64,000 bases of DNA from Pseudomonadales bacterium (lineage in GTDB: Bacteria > Pseudomonadota > Gammaproteobacteria > Pseudomonadales > Azotimanducaceae): assembly GCA_016779565.1 (NCBI GenBank), contig JADHNJ010000006.1, positions 1-64,000 on the forward strand. The letters run 5' to 3'. This document shows, one piece after another, positions 28,894-37,079 of this stretch. The notes beneath the pieces are model-generated. The model made no database searches, had not been told where the DNA came from, and saw only the letters and a list, made by a program, of their open reading frames with translations. How positions within the stretch are numbered: position 1 is the first letter of the stretch; every line of letters begins with the position of its first letter. The position numbers and the translations under genes are program-made.

Positions 28894-29667
28894 ATGGGTG
28901 CTTTTTGTCAGGTCATTAAAGAAGAGCGGTTAACGATTGTTACGATTGATCGGCCCGAGGTTATGAATGCGTTGCACCCACCGGCAAACCAAGAGTTGGC
29001 TGAAGTGTTCGATGAGTTCGTGGCGGATCCAGAGCAATGGGTTGCTATTATCACCGGTGCTGGCGATAAAGCGTTTAGTGCGGGCAACGATTTAAAGTAC
29101 CAGGCCTCAGGTGGAAAAATGGGTGGCCCAGCATCAGGTTTTGCGGGGCTGACCCAGCGGTTTGATAACGTCAAACCTATCATCGCGGCGGTTAATGGAT
29201 TAGCAATGGGCGGAGGATTCGAAATTGCGTTAGCTTGCGATTTGATTATTGCCGATGAAAATGCGTTGTTTGCGTTGCCAGAGCCTAGGGTGGGGCTGGC
29301 TGCTTTAGCAGGCGGCATTCATCGCCTACCTAGGGAAATTGGCATGAAGCAAGCGATGGGCATGCTGTTAACAGGAAGACGAGTTTCGGCATCGGAAGGC
29401 CAAAGTCTTGGATTTGTCAATGAGGTTGCGCCCGAGGGACAAGCCTTAGCCGTGGCTAGGCGCTGGGCTGCCCAAATTTTAGAATGTGCGCCACTATCTA
29501 TCAGAGCAAGCAAGCAAGCTGCTATCGAGGGGATGGCGGCAGAGTCACTTGAAGCAGCAATAAAGGGCAGATATAGCCAAATAAAAGCGATGTATGGCAG
29601 CGATGATTTCATCGAGGGCCCTCGTGCATTTTCAGAAAAACGCCCGCCGAGTTGGCAGGGCCACTAA
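28894..29667 (+). CDS. Enoyl-CoA hydratase/isomerase family protein
   Basis: Crotonase-fold enzyme of 257 residues from ATG 28894. FSAGNDLKYQA (about 62-72) is the first oxyanion-hole segment, and AVNGLAMGGGFEIALACDL (about 98-116) the second. ALPEPRVGLAALAGGIHRLPR is the usual active-site loop, with Glu and Gly in the EPRVGL position. It hydrates or isomerises an acyl-CoA; AGND with missing glutamates at the classic positions suggests a specialised substrate, such as the carnitinyl-CoA dehydratase type. Reading further upstream to 28801 is excluded by the perfect Shine-Dalgarno sequence. Confidence 0.85.
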   Translation: MGAFCQVIKEERLTIVTIDRPEVMNALHPPANQELAEVFDEFVADPEQWVAIITGAGDKAFSAGNDLKYQASGGKMGGPASGFAGLTQRFDNVKPIIAAVNGLAMGGGFEIALACDLIIADENALFALPEPRVGLAALAGGIHRLPREIGMKQAMGMLLTGRRVSASEGQSLGFVNEVAPEGQALAVARRWAAQILECAPLSIRASKQAAIEGMAAESLEAAIKGRYSQIKAMYGSDDFIEGPRAFSEKRPPSWQGH

Positions 29668-29730
29668 GGTTCTGGCTTAAAGAAGTCGGAAACTCGAGTT
29701 TAGTCGGGTGACACACAGGGATCGGGTGCA

Positions 29731-29746
29731 TGTGATAATGATCACA
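29731..29746. promoter_or_regulatory. CRP/Vfr-type binding site upstream of moaB-moeA
   Basis: TGTGA - TAATGA - TCACA, a perfect match to the two CRP half-sites with the correct 6-base spacer. It is 181 bases before the moaB ATG. It is a good CRP match and a poor FNR match, because FNR uses TTGAT half-sites. Confidence 0.6.
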
Positions 29747-29762
29747 GAGCTTTGGGGCGGGT

Positions 29763-29793
29763 AGTGGTTATCAAACCACTCCAAAATGGTTTG
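29763..29793 (+). promoter_or_regulatory. Two mutually exclusive hairpins in the moaB leader
   Basis: Hairpin A: AGTGGTT (29763-29769) with AACCACT (29774-29780), loop ATCA. Hairpin B: CAAACCA (29772-29778) with TGGTTTG (29787-29793), 8-base loop. Both are perfect 7-bp stems and share bases 29774-29778, so only one can form at a time. This layout fits a regulatory switch, but no ligand-binding core of a known riboswitch was recognised. Confidence 0.5.
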
Positions 29794-29911
29794 AGGTCGA
29801 CTTATGATCTTGGTGCAGTTAGTAGGGTGAACCGGTCGTTTGCGTAAAGGTTTTAAGAGACCGAGTCGTCAAGGTCGACTGCGAGGACCGTCAAAACTTA
29901 AGGAGGAACCG

Positions 29912-30415
29912 ATGGCAGAAGCCCTGAATATCTCAATTGTTACCGTATCCGATACGAGAACGGCAGAAAATGACACATCCGGCGATTATCTTGCGGAGGC
30001 GCTTCAGGCGGTAGGCCATCGCTTGGTTAGCCGTAGTATTGTCATCGACGATCGATATCAGCTACGCGCCGAATTGTCGCAGTTAATAGCTGCGCCAGAG
30101 GTCCAGGTGGTGCTGATGACAGGCGGTACTGGGTTTACCGGCCGAGACTCGACGCCAGAGGCGGTTGCCCCGTTGTTTGATACCCAGATTCAAGGGTTTG
30201 GTGAATTGTTTCGACAGCTGTCCTACGAGGAAATTGGCACTTCCACATTGCAGTCCAGGGCACTGGGTGGTCTTGCCAACAATACGCTGATTTTTTGTAT
30301 TCCCGGATCAACAGGTGCCTGCAAAACGGCCTGGACAGGAATTCTGTCCTCTCAGCTAGATAGCACCCATCGTCCCTGCAATTTCGCAGAATTACTTTTA
30401 CGCGGCCATCATTGA
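29912..30415 (+). CDS. moaB: Molybdenum cofactor biosynthesis protein B
   Basis: MoaB/MogA-family protein that adenylylates molybdopterin. ATG 29912 with AAGGAGGAA (29900-29908) gives 167 residues; an upstream open stretch from 29840 is rejected because of that ribosome binding site. VSDTRTAENDTSG near the start, MTGGTGFTGRDSTPEAV (about 67-83) and IPGSTGACKTAW near 130 are the molybdopterin-binding motifs. It is 13 bases ahead of moeA, with which it forms an operon. The 244-base leader has a CRP-type box and alternative hairpins. Confidence 0.95.
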   Translation: MAEALNISIVTVSDTRTAENDTSGDYLAEALQAVGHRLVSRSIVIDDRYQLRAELSQLIAAPEVQVVLMTGGTGFTGRDSTPEAVAPLFDTQIQGFGELFRQLSYEEIGTSTLQSRALGGLANNTLIFCIPGSTGACKTAWTGILSSQLDSTHRPCNFAELLLRGHH

Positions 30416-30428
30416 ATCGGGGACAGTC

Positions 30429-31625
30429 ATGGCATTAATGTCTGTGCAAGAGGCCAAGCAAGCACTGTTGTCAGGAGTGTCTGCGCCAAAGCGTATAGAG
30501 ACTGTTGGATTAAACGAGGCTTTGGGACGAACTTTGGCGCAGGATATTGTGTCACAGCACGCGGTTCCGCCTGCCGATAACAGCGCAATGGATGGTTTTG
30601 CAGTTCGAGCGATGGAGATTGTCCCGGGAAAACCACTTCCTATCTCTCAAGTTGTTGCTGCAGGCGGTGTAGCATCGCCGCTGGCTGAGCAAACGGTTGC
30701 ACGGATTTTTACAGGCGGTCAGTTGCCGGAGGGTGCTGACGCCGTGCTAATTCAGGAGGACGCGACCTGGGAAGACGATCAAGTTTGGCCAAAGGTCAGG
30801 GTTCAGGCCAATGACAACGTCAGACCGAAAGGTCAGGATATTGCGTTTGGGAGTCGAGTGGCTTGTCGGGGCCAGCGGCTTCGACCGGCGGATCTTAGTT
30901 TGCTTGCAAGTGTTGGTCTTGCTGAGCTGCCCGTCTTTAAACCCCTTCGAGTAGCGATACTATCAACTGGTGACGAATTAGTTGAGCCGCCCAATAGACT
31001 TGATGTTGGACAAATTTATAATTCTAACCGTTACGCACTTCAGGGGCTGCTAACCCAAATGGGCCTTCAGACCATGGATTTGGGAATTGTGCGCGATGAT
31101 CTTGAAGCAACAATACAACTGCTGCGCGAGGCTGCTAGTCAAGCTGATGTCATTATCAGCTCAGGTGGTGTCTCCGTCGGAGATCGGGATTTTATAAAAA
31201 CAGCGATAGAACAACTGGGGGAATTGTCGGTTTGGAAATTGGCGATAAAACCGGGTAAACCGATGGCTTTTGGACATGTTCTGGGAGTCCCTTTTTTCGG
31301 TTTGCCGGGCAATCCAGTATCAACCTTTGTGACCTTCTTGGTGCTCGCAAAACCTTATTTAGAGCAGCTTCAGGGGCGAATAAATTCAGAGGTCATCACT
31401 TGGCCTGGGGTTTCGACTTTTTCATTCCAGGCCGGCAATCGCCAAGAGTATTTGCGGGTTCGAGCGCAGCGACAAGGCGGCGACGTTTTACTCACACGCT
31501 TTGAGCAGCAGGGCTCTGGTGTGATGAGTAGTCTATCCTGGGCGAATGCTCTAGCGGTTGTTGAGCCTCAGCAGCAAATTCAATCGGGTGATCTTGTGCC
31601 CTACCTTTTTCTTGACAGTGTTTAG
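30429..31625 (+). CDS. moeA: Molybdopterin molybdenumtransferase MoeA
   Basis: Inserts molybdate into adenylylated molybdopterin, the last step of Moco synthesis. The 398 residues show ALGRTLAQDI, VPPADNSAMDGFAVR (about 42-56), TGGQLPEGADAV, then the MogA-like domain STGDELVEP and ISSGGVSVGDRDFIK (about 240-255), and KPGKPMAFG and GLPGNPVSTFVTF. It sits 13 bases after moaB. The small membrane-protein gene at 31638 follows after 12 bases, so the operon may continue. No molybdenum enzyme is encoded in the window. Confidence 0.96.
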   Translation: MALMSVQEAKQALLSGVSAPKRIETVGLNEALGRTLAQDIVSQHAVPPADNSAMDGFAVRAMEIVPGKPLPISQVVAAGGVASPLAEQTVARIFTGGQLPEGADAVLIQEDATWEDDQVWPKVRVQANDNVRPKGQDIAFGSRVACRGQRLRPADLSLLASVGLAELPVFKPLRVAILSTGDELVEPPNRLDVGQIYNSNRYALQGLLTQMGLQTMDLGIVRDDLEATIQLLREAASQADVIISSGGVSVGDRDFIKTAIEQLGELSVWKLAIKPGKPMAFGHVLGVPFFGLPGNPVSTFVTFLVLAKPYLEQLQGRINSEVITWPGVSTFSFQAGNRQEYLRVRAQRQGGDVLLTRFEQQGSGVMSSLSWANALAVVEPQQQIQSGDLVPYLFLDSV

Positions 31626-31637
31626 GAGCGACTCAGC

Positions 31638-31817
31638 ATGGGACTGTTACTGATTAGTTTGGTGTTGGGCAGTCTATTAGGCTGCGCGTTATGGCTCGTT
31701 ATTGGTGATCGATTGCCCCCACGGCGGACGGAGAAATGGTCAGCTCTAGGTAATATCGTACTTTATGCCGGTGGTATTGCGGCGAGCCTCTATGTCCTGA
31801 TTTTTATATTGGTGTGA
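31638..31817 (+). CDS. Small two-helix membrane protein (59 residues)
   Basis: Predicted short gene: ATG 31638 to TGA 31817. It encodes a hydrophobic first helix (GLLLISLVLGSLLGCALWLVI), a basic loop (GDRLPPRRTEKW) and a second helix (ALGNIVLYAGGIAASLYVLIF), ending LV. TAGGAGCGACTCAGC provides a plausible ribosome binding site. It begins 12 bases after moeA, and the next gene starts 2 bases after its stop, so it sits within an operon. The two-helix hairpin and charge pattern look like a genuine small membrane protein. No family recognised. Confidence 0.6.
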   Translation: MGLLLISLVLGSLLGCALWLVIGDRLPPRRTEKWSALGNIVLYAGGIAASLYVLIFILV

Positions 31818-31819
31818 GC

Positions 31820-32437
31820 ATGCAACTACCCATCGATATCGACTCGGTTAAAGGGTTTTTAGATCCGGATGAGGGCGAAGCGCTGTATCAGTCGGCCATG
31901 GAGGTTGCCGATATTGGACCCTGTTTGGAGGTGGGTTCTTATTGCGGTAAATCAACGGTCTACCTAGGCACAGCTTGCAAGAAGACAGGTAATACGCTCT
32001 TTGCAATTGACCATCATCGAGGCTCGGAAGAGCACCAAGCGGGTGAGGCCTATCATGACCCAGCCTTGATGGATGTAGAGCGAGGGGTGTTTGATACTTT
32101 TGGTGCCTTTCGCGATACGATCAATGGCGCTGAATTAACCGAAAACGTTGTCCCTATTGTGGCGGCATCTGCAATAGTGGGGCGTCATTGGGCGACGCCG
32201 CTGGGGCTCGTTTTTATCGACGGTGGCCACTCGATGGCCGCAGCGAGGATGGATTACGAAATTTGGTCGCGACAGGTGAAAGCCGGCGGCTTGTTGTTGA
32301 TTCACGATATTTTTCCCAATCCCGAGGATGGCGGCCGCCCACCCTTTGAAATCTATCAAGAGGCGCTCGATTCTCGTAGATTTGTTTTTCAGCGCATGGT
32401 CAAAACTCTGGGAATTTTGCAGCGAGTGCCCGATTGA
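31820..32437 (+). CDS. Class I SAM-dependent methyltransferase (Methyltransf_24-like)
   Basis: 205-residue methyltransferase of the Methyltransf_24 type often found beside glycan or lipid-modifying genes. The SAM-binding loop is CLEVGSYCGKST (about 36-47), acidic IDHHRGSEE follows, and FIDGGHSMAAARMDYEIW (about 133-150) with KAGGLLLIHDIF completes the Rossmann core. Asp and His in these strands are typical of metal-assisted O-methyltransferases of this family. It starts 2 bases after the small membrane protein (GTG 31814 is an alternative). It is convergent with a toroid-domain gene 14 bases away. Confidence 0.82.
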   Translation: MQLPIDIDSVKGFLDPDEGEALYQSAMEVADIGPCLEVGSYCGKSTVYLGTACKKTGNTLFAIDHHRGSEEHQAGEAYHDPALMDVERGVFDTFGAFRDTINGAELTENVVPIVAASAIVGRHWATPLGLVFIDGGHSMAAARMDYEIWSRQVKAGGLLLIHDIFPNPEDGGRPPFEIYQEALDSRRFVFQRMVKTLGILQRVPD

Positions 32438-32451
32438 TTGGTGAGGGGGTT

Positions 32452-33501
32452 TTAAATAACCACACCAGATGTTGAACCAGTAACGACCTCTTTGAAAAGC
32501 CTGTGGCCACCGGAGCGTTGTTCGATTGCATCAGATGCGAGTAACACCGCGCCGGCGGTCCAAGAGGTTTGCTCCTCGGGCCAAATTGCCTGGTCACGGT
32601 AAACATATCCCGTCCAGTAGGCGCCTTGTTTATCCCTTAACTGTTGAATCCAATTAAAAATTTCCCGGGCTCGAACTTCGTCGTGGATATTCATCAGTGC
32701 CATCACTAACTCGCAAGATTCCGCGACCGTGACCCAAGGCTCGTCACTGACACAACGACAGCCAAGCTGATCTACTACAAATTCGTCCCAGCGTTGATCG
32801 ATCCTGGCTTTGGCCTCGGCACCCGTGAGAACGCCAGTAAGAACCGGATAAAACCAGTCCATCGAAAAGCGAGCCTTACTAGCCCAAGTTCGATCAAAGG
32901 CTTCAGGCTCATTCAATATGGCATGTTTTAAATCTGCTTGAACTTTAATCCAGTGCTTGCAGTCAATGCCTTTGACCTCCGCCATGGCAATAGCGCAACC
33001 CAAGCTGTGATAGATAGAGCTGCAGCCTGTAACTAAGGCATCTTTTTGCAGTCCTTTGACCGAGTCAACAGCCCAGTAGATTTCACCCAATGGCCCTTGC
33101 AAGCCGACGACAAAGTTAATCGCTTTGGAGATCATCGGCCAAAAACGGTCGATAATGGCGTTATCGCGTGTGACCAAATAGAGGTGCCAAACGCCGGTAG
33201 CCGCATAGGCAACGAAGTTAGATTCCATACGCGTATCATCTTTTGGGTTACCGGCTTGGTAGCTTGCGTACCACCCACCAGAGTCGGATTGGATTTTGCT
33301 GAGAAAGTCATAGGCTCTAAGGGCGTTGTTGATATAACCGCAGCTAGCCAGTCCCATCGCAGCCTCTATGTGATCCCATGGATCTAAAATACCGTCTTTA
33401 AACCAAGGGATGCCGCCATTTCCTTCCTGAAGGGATCTGATGTAGTCCGCGGTTTGAGTCGATGGGTCAGAGAGCGAGGTTTGCATTAAGGGCGGAACCA
33501 T
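32452..33501 (-). CDS. Alpha/alpha-toroid protein annotated as prenyltransferase-like
   Basis: 349-residue protein rich in Trp and Gly with repeated toroid motifs, such as LQEGNGGIPWFKDGILDPWDHIEAAMGL near the N-terminus and QSDSGGWYASYQAGNPKDDTRMESNFVAY (about 70-98). This matches the terpene-cyclase/prenyltransferase-like alpha/alpha barrel, in which Asp residues usually act on a lipid or sugar. It could equally be an alpha-toroid glycan-processing protein. It follows the methyltransferase gene at 33501 with a one-base stop/start overlap. It is the last gene of the GT4-methyltransferase-toroid operon. Function not established. Confidence 0.65.
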   Translation of the reverse strand: MVPPLMQTSLSDPSTQTADYIRSLQEGNGGIPWFKDGILDPWDHIEAAMGLASCGYINNALRAYDFLSKIQSDSGGWYASYQAGNPKDDTRMESNFVAYAATGVWHLYLVTRDNAIIDRFWPMISKAINFVVGLQGPLGEIYWAVDSVKGLQKDALVTGCSSIYHSLGCAIAMAEVKGIDCKHWIKVQADLKHAILNEPEAFDRTWASKARFSMDWFYPVLTGVLTGAEAKARIDQRWDEFVVDQLGCRCVSDEPWVTVAESCELVMALMNIHDEVRAREIFNWIQQLRDKQGAYWTGYVYRDQAIWPEEQTSWTAGAVLLASDAIEQRSGGHRLFKEVVTGSTSGVVI

Positions 33502-34244
33502 CAGATTTCCTTAGTGCTATCATCAACGAGGTCGGTTGCCACGTAATACATCACAATGGATTTTCCTATCAGCGGGTTCAATAACCTATCCAACCAGCGC
33601 GTCAGCCAAGGGTTTTTCATCAGATCCCAGACTAGAAATCGATGATAGAAATCGACCAGCGCATGTTGCGCGCCTTCCCGCCAGAATAAGCACTTTAACC
33701 ACCAATAAGGCACATGAAGCGCATGAGCCTTGTGGCGCCGAAAGCGTTTAAAGCCGAGCTTCTCGATATCTCGATGTAATTGTTGAGCGTTAAAAATGCG
33801 AACGTGGCCACCTTCCACTTCATGATAGGCGTCACTGAGTTGCCAACAGATCCACTCGGGGACAGCGGTAGGCACGCTCACTGCGAAGATACCTCCCGGT
33901 TTGATGACCCGCCGAATTTCTCTCAAGAAAGATTTGAAATCAGGAATATGCTCGAGCACTTCTGAACAGATAACTTTATTGAAGATTTGGTCAGCGAAGG
34001 GTAAATCGTGACCTGAACCTTGAATAAAACCGACATTGGGTTCCTTTGACACAAAGGCGTCGAAGTCTTTTAATCGACCTCTGGCCGTTTGTAGATCTTG
34101 GTAAGACAGATCAAGGCCGATAGCTTGTAGTTTCGTCTCCAATCCCACCGAGATAGTGTGTCGTCCCTCGCCACACCCAAGGTCGAGTAGATAGTCCTCT
34201 GGATGTAGTTCCAGATAAGCAGATTTTATGGTTTCAAGAGACAT
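33501..34244 (-). CDS. Class I SAM-dependent methyltransferase
   Basis: 247-residue methyltransferase with motif I LLDLGCGEGRHTISVGL (about 19-35), acidic QAIGLDLSYQDL after it, and VICSEVLEHIPDFKSFLREIRRVIKPGG (about 88-115), the classic motif IV-V region of methyltransf_11 type. The C-terminal region is rich in Trp and Arg and may bind membrane or a lipid-linked acceptor. It overlaps the upstream glycosyltransferase by 11 bases and the downstream toroid gene by one base, so all three are coupled. Substrate unknown. Confidence 0.88.
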   Translation of the reverse strand: MSLETIKSAYLELHPEDYLLDLGCGEGRHTISVGLETKLQAIGLDLSYQDLQTARGRLKDFDAFVSKEPNVGFIQGSGHDLPFADQIFNKVICSEVLEHIPDFKSFLREIRRVIKPGGIFAVSVPTAVPEWICWQLSDAYHEVEGGHVRIFNAQQLHRDIEKLGFKRFRRHKAHALHVPYWWLKCLFWREGAQHALVDFYHRFLVWDLMKNPWLTRWLDRLLNPLIGKSIVMYYVATDLVDDSTKEI

Positions 34245-35469
34245 GAGAGGCGCGATTCACTGTGCTATAAATTTGAGAAAACCTGTTCGCGGCGGTCTGC
34301 CACTGGAATTGTTGTTCAATCCGCGCTCGACCAGCTTCGGCTAAGCGTTTTCTCTCAGCAGGGTCTTGCAATAAAGTTATGATCGCATCAGCGAGCGACC
34401 GGCTGCAACCGGGGTCCACCAGCAGCCCACAGTCCCCGACTACCTCAGGTAGGGCTCCGCCCCGGGTAGAAATGACAGGTACTCCACAAGCCATAGCCTC
34501 TCCGGCTGGAAATCCGAAGCCTTCATACAAAGAAGGGACAACAGCCATAGTAGCTCTTGCATAGAGTGCCACCATTTTTTGATCTGTTACATTAGTGTGC
34601 AATTCGATATGCGGCCTCAAATTGAGTTCAGCTATCAGCCTCTCGGTTGTACCGCTTGGTTTGAGTCGTCCAAGCAGACAGAGCTTGATGTTGGGAAACT
34701 GTTCAACAACCAAGGCTAGGGCATGCAGTAAGACGCTGACGCCTTTAAGTGGCGTATCAGCGCTGGCAGTGGTCATGAGCAGCTGAGGCTCTCGAGAGAT
34801 TTCTGGCATTGGATGAAACACGTCCAGATCGATACCATTATGAACGACCTCTATGCGTGCTTGCTCGATGTCGAAAGCTTCCGCAATATCAGCTCTAGCG
34901 GCGTAGGAGACTGTCGCCAAATGGGTGAGTTGTTTCACGACACGTTTTTGCATGGTTAAAAACGAGTGCCAGCGTCTGATTAACAGTCTGAGCCCCCAAC
35001 GGGTCTCATCGGCCAGGGCCAAAGCCAAATCACGAGTGATAGGGTGGTGTATTGTCGTGATGACTGGAAAACCTTGTTTCTGAAGTTCTAAAACGCCATA
35101 ACAGAGACTCTGGTTGTCGTGGATGATGTCATAGTTCGGCTGATGTTCGCGAAAGTAGCGCACGAGCCGTCTTCCGAAGGTATAGGGTTCGGGAAACCCA
35201 CCCGTTATCGTTGACCAATATTCGATAAAATCGGTCCAATTAGTCAGATAGCGAAAGCGAAATGCTCTGGCGCCTGGATCATCAGCGTAAAGATCAAGGC
35301 TTGGTAACTTGATCAAGTCGATGTTTGGATCGAGCTTGGGATAGGGCGGACCAGATATCACGTCGACTTTGTGTCCCGCATTCGCCAGGGCTCGACTTAA
35401 GTGTCGTAAGTAGATCCCTTGACCGCCGCTGTAGGGATTGCTGCGGTAACCCAAAAGACAAATTTTCAT
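34234..35469 (-). CDS. Glycosyltransferase family 4
   Basis: Retaining GT-B glycosyltransferase of 411 residues from ATG 35469, where MKICLLGYRSNPYSGGQGIYL reads like a normal N-terminus. The upstream in-frame ATG at 35508 adds 13 unlikely residues. VISGPPYPKLD, VEVVHNGIDLDVFHP, VVPSLYEGFGFPAGEAMACGVPVI (with E in YEGFG...EA) and GLLVDP are the GT4 donor-binding motifs near residues 300-360. It transfers a sugar from a nucleotide sugar to an unknown acceptor. First gene of the three-gene minus-strand operon. Confidence 0.88.
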   Translation of the reverse strand: MKICLLGYRSNPYSGGQGIYLRHLSRALANAGHKVDVISGPPYPKLDPNIDLIKLPSLDLYADDPGARAFRFRYLTNWTDFIEYWSTITGGFPEPYTFGRRLVRYFREHQPNYDIIHDNQSLCYGVLELQKQGFPVITTIHHPITRDLALALADETRWGLRLLIRRWHSFLTMQKRVVKQLTHLATVSYAARADIAEAFDIEQARIEVVHNGIDLDVFHPMPEISREPQLLMTTASADTPLKGVSVLLHALALVVEQFPNIKLCLLGRLKPSGTTERLIAELNLRPHIELHTNVTDQKMVALYARATMAVVPSLYEGFGFPAGEAMACGVPVISTRGGALPEVVGDCGLLVDPGCSRSLADAIITLLQDPAERKRLAEAGRARIEQQFQWQTAANRFSQIYSTVNRASHVS

Positions 35470-35678
35470 CGAGCGTGCAACCCCGGTTTCCATTGATCTG
35501 TGAACCATTGTTATTTGATTCGACCCGCGTCTTTCGAGCGGGTGTCGAACTGACGGAGCGCCATAGTATAAATTCCCAGCTCTAAATGCGAATTCCTGGC
35601 TGAAACGGTGCCAAGTCTTGAGAATCGTCGCAACATTTTTAATAAGTTGAAAAAATTTTTCTCTATATTAAAATAAAG

Positions 35679-35691
35679 TGAATTTTATTCA
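35679..35691. promoter_or_regulatory. MetR binding site at the metR start
   Basis: TGAA - TTTTA - TTCA, a perfect match to the MetR consensus TGAA-N5-TTCA. It ends 14 bases before the metR ATG, suggesting autoregulation. Confidence 0.7.
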
Positions 35692-35705
35692 GGTTATTTG
35701 ACGGC

Positions 35706-36638
35706 ATGACGCTCGAAGTTCGACACCTAAAGACGCTACTGGCACTTCGCGAAACCGGTAGCTTGGTAGAAGCAGCTGATCGTTTGTGTCTGACGCAATC
35801 GGCGCTATCACACCAGATAAAAGACTTAGAGGCGCGGCTTAACTGTACGCTCTTCGTCAGAAAAACTAAGCCACCCAGGTTTACCAGCGCTGGCCAGCGG
35901 CTGTTAGCCTTGGCAGACGAGGCAATCCCAGCTTTTTTGGCCGCTGAACGAGATGTCGCTAAATTAAATACGGGCGAAGCTGGCCGACTACATATCTGCA
36001 TCGAGTGCCATTCTTGCTTTCAGTGGCTTGTACCCTGTATGGAATCTTACCGCCGCCATTGGCCAGAAGTAGAGCTCGATTTGACCGGGGGTTTTAGTTT
36101 TGCTCCGTTGCCGGCTCTGGCGAGAGGTGACCTAGATTTGGTGATCACCTCTGATCCGATCGAGTTACCTGATATTCACTACGAGCCCTTATTTGAATAC
36201 GAAGCCAAGCTCGCGGTCTCCAACCGACATCCGCTGGCCGATCGCGATTTCGTAATGCCAGAAGATCTAATAGATCAAACTTTGATTACGTATCCTGTAG
36301 ATCATGATCGATTAGATGTGTTCACTGGCTTTCTGGATCCAGCCGGCGTGGAGCCGCTTGATACACGGACCGCTGAATTGACTCCCATGATGGCCCAACT
36401 GGTTGCCAGTGGGCGCGGAGTCGCCTGTTTGCCTAATTGGGCGCTAACAGAATATCTTGCTAATGAGCTTTTAACGGCCTTGAGAATGACGGAATCAGGT
36501 CTTTGGGGGCAGCTCTATGCTGCTGTTAGGTCGGATCAGCTTGATGCTCCCTATGTAAAAGACTTTTTAAGCACAGCAACGAAGACCTGTTTCGCTAGCT
36601 TGGCCGGTATTAAACGTATTGTCGCCGTCGAGGCATAA
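35706..36638 (+). CDS. metR: LysR-family regulator MetR
   Basis: Homocysteine-responsive activator of methionine genes. The N-terminal helix-turn-helix LVEAADRLCLTQSALSHQIKDLEARL (about 18-43) is followed by a co-inducer domain with IECHSCFQWLVPCMESYRRHWPEVELD (about 98-124), a stretch typical of MetR. DLVITSDPIE and DHDRLDVF match the MetR effector domain. Its promoter carries a perfect MetR box, which supports the identity. No metE or metH gene is adjacent. It may act on the Cys/Met enzymes at 24.5 and 27.6 kb. Confidence 0.88.
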   Translation: MTLEVRHLKTLLALRETGSLVEAADRLCLTQSALSHQIKDLEARLNCTLFVRKTKPPRFTSAGQRLLALADEAIPAFLAAERDVAKLNTGEAGRLHICIECHSCFQWLVPCMESYRRHWPEVELDLTGGFSFAPLPALARGDLDLVITSDPIELPDIHYEPLFEYEAKLAVSNRHPLADRDFVMPEDLIDQTLITYPVDHDRLDVFTGFLDPAGVEPLDTRTAELTPMMAQLVASGRGVACLPNWALTEYLANELLTALRMTESGLWGQLYAAVRSDQLDAPYVKDFLSTATKTCFASLAGIKRIVAVEA

Positions 36639-37040
36639 AAGCCGGTCCAATCGACCACGGTGATCGTTAGGCAATACAGCTTATGACAAGGTCATAGCAA
36701 GACCACTCGATCGCATTGGTTAGGGCAACGCGCAGCAGCTTGCTGGGCTAGTGGTAATTATCGTGTTGCGATGGTGCTAGTTTGTAGATGGTCCGAGCTA
36801 AGAATAAGACAAGAGCCCCCTTCACCGGTGCTCGAGGGCCACTGGCGCTGGAGTTCTGTTTGCAAGATGAGATTGCGTTAATCGGTATGAGGCAAGGTTT
36901 TGCAAGCGGTTAGGTAGCTACTTAAGTCAGCGCTTGAGAACACGGCTTGAGGCCCTGTTAAACCGGGCTTCGAGTTGAGAGGGGCCAGATGAGGTTGGTT
37001 CGCGAATCCTTTAATCCATAAACTTTCATCCATAAAAAGC
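36639..37040. other. Intergenic region without a recognised gene
   Basis: About 400 bases after metR. No open frame with plausible start and ribosome binding site, and no recognisable tRNA, riboswitch or terminator, was found. Two copies of ATCCATAAA lie near 37013-37035. The region may hold regulatory RNA but nothing specific can be shown. Confidence 0.5.
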
Positions 37041-37043
37041 CCC

Positions 37044-37079
37044 AAAAAAAAGCCCCAAAGCGCATCGCACTTTGGGGCT
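37044..37079 (-). terminator. Intrinsic terminator of the candidate small RNA
   Basis: On the minus strand, AGCCCCAAAG (37079-37070), 9-base loop, CTTTGGGGCT (37060-37051), then a run of T (A on the plus strand, 37044-37050). The 10-bp perfect stem and U-tract point to minus-strand transcription only. Confidence 0.9.

Noticed and set aside
29701-29793. Moco riboswitch before moaB
   Set aside because: The alternative hairpins do not show the conserved core of the known Moco RNA; kept only as an unclassified leader.
29840-29911. Extended start of moaB
   Set aside because: A perfect AAGGAGGAA lies directly before ATG 29912, and the extension is basic and not conserved in the family.
36639-37040. 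Possible tRNA or riboswitch in the metR downstream gap
   Set aside because: No cloverleaf, T-loop or known aptamer core could be found by eye.
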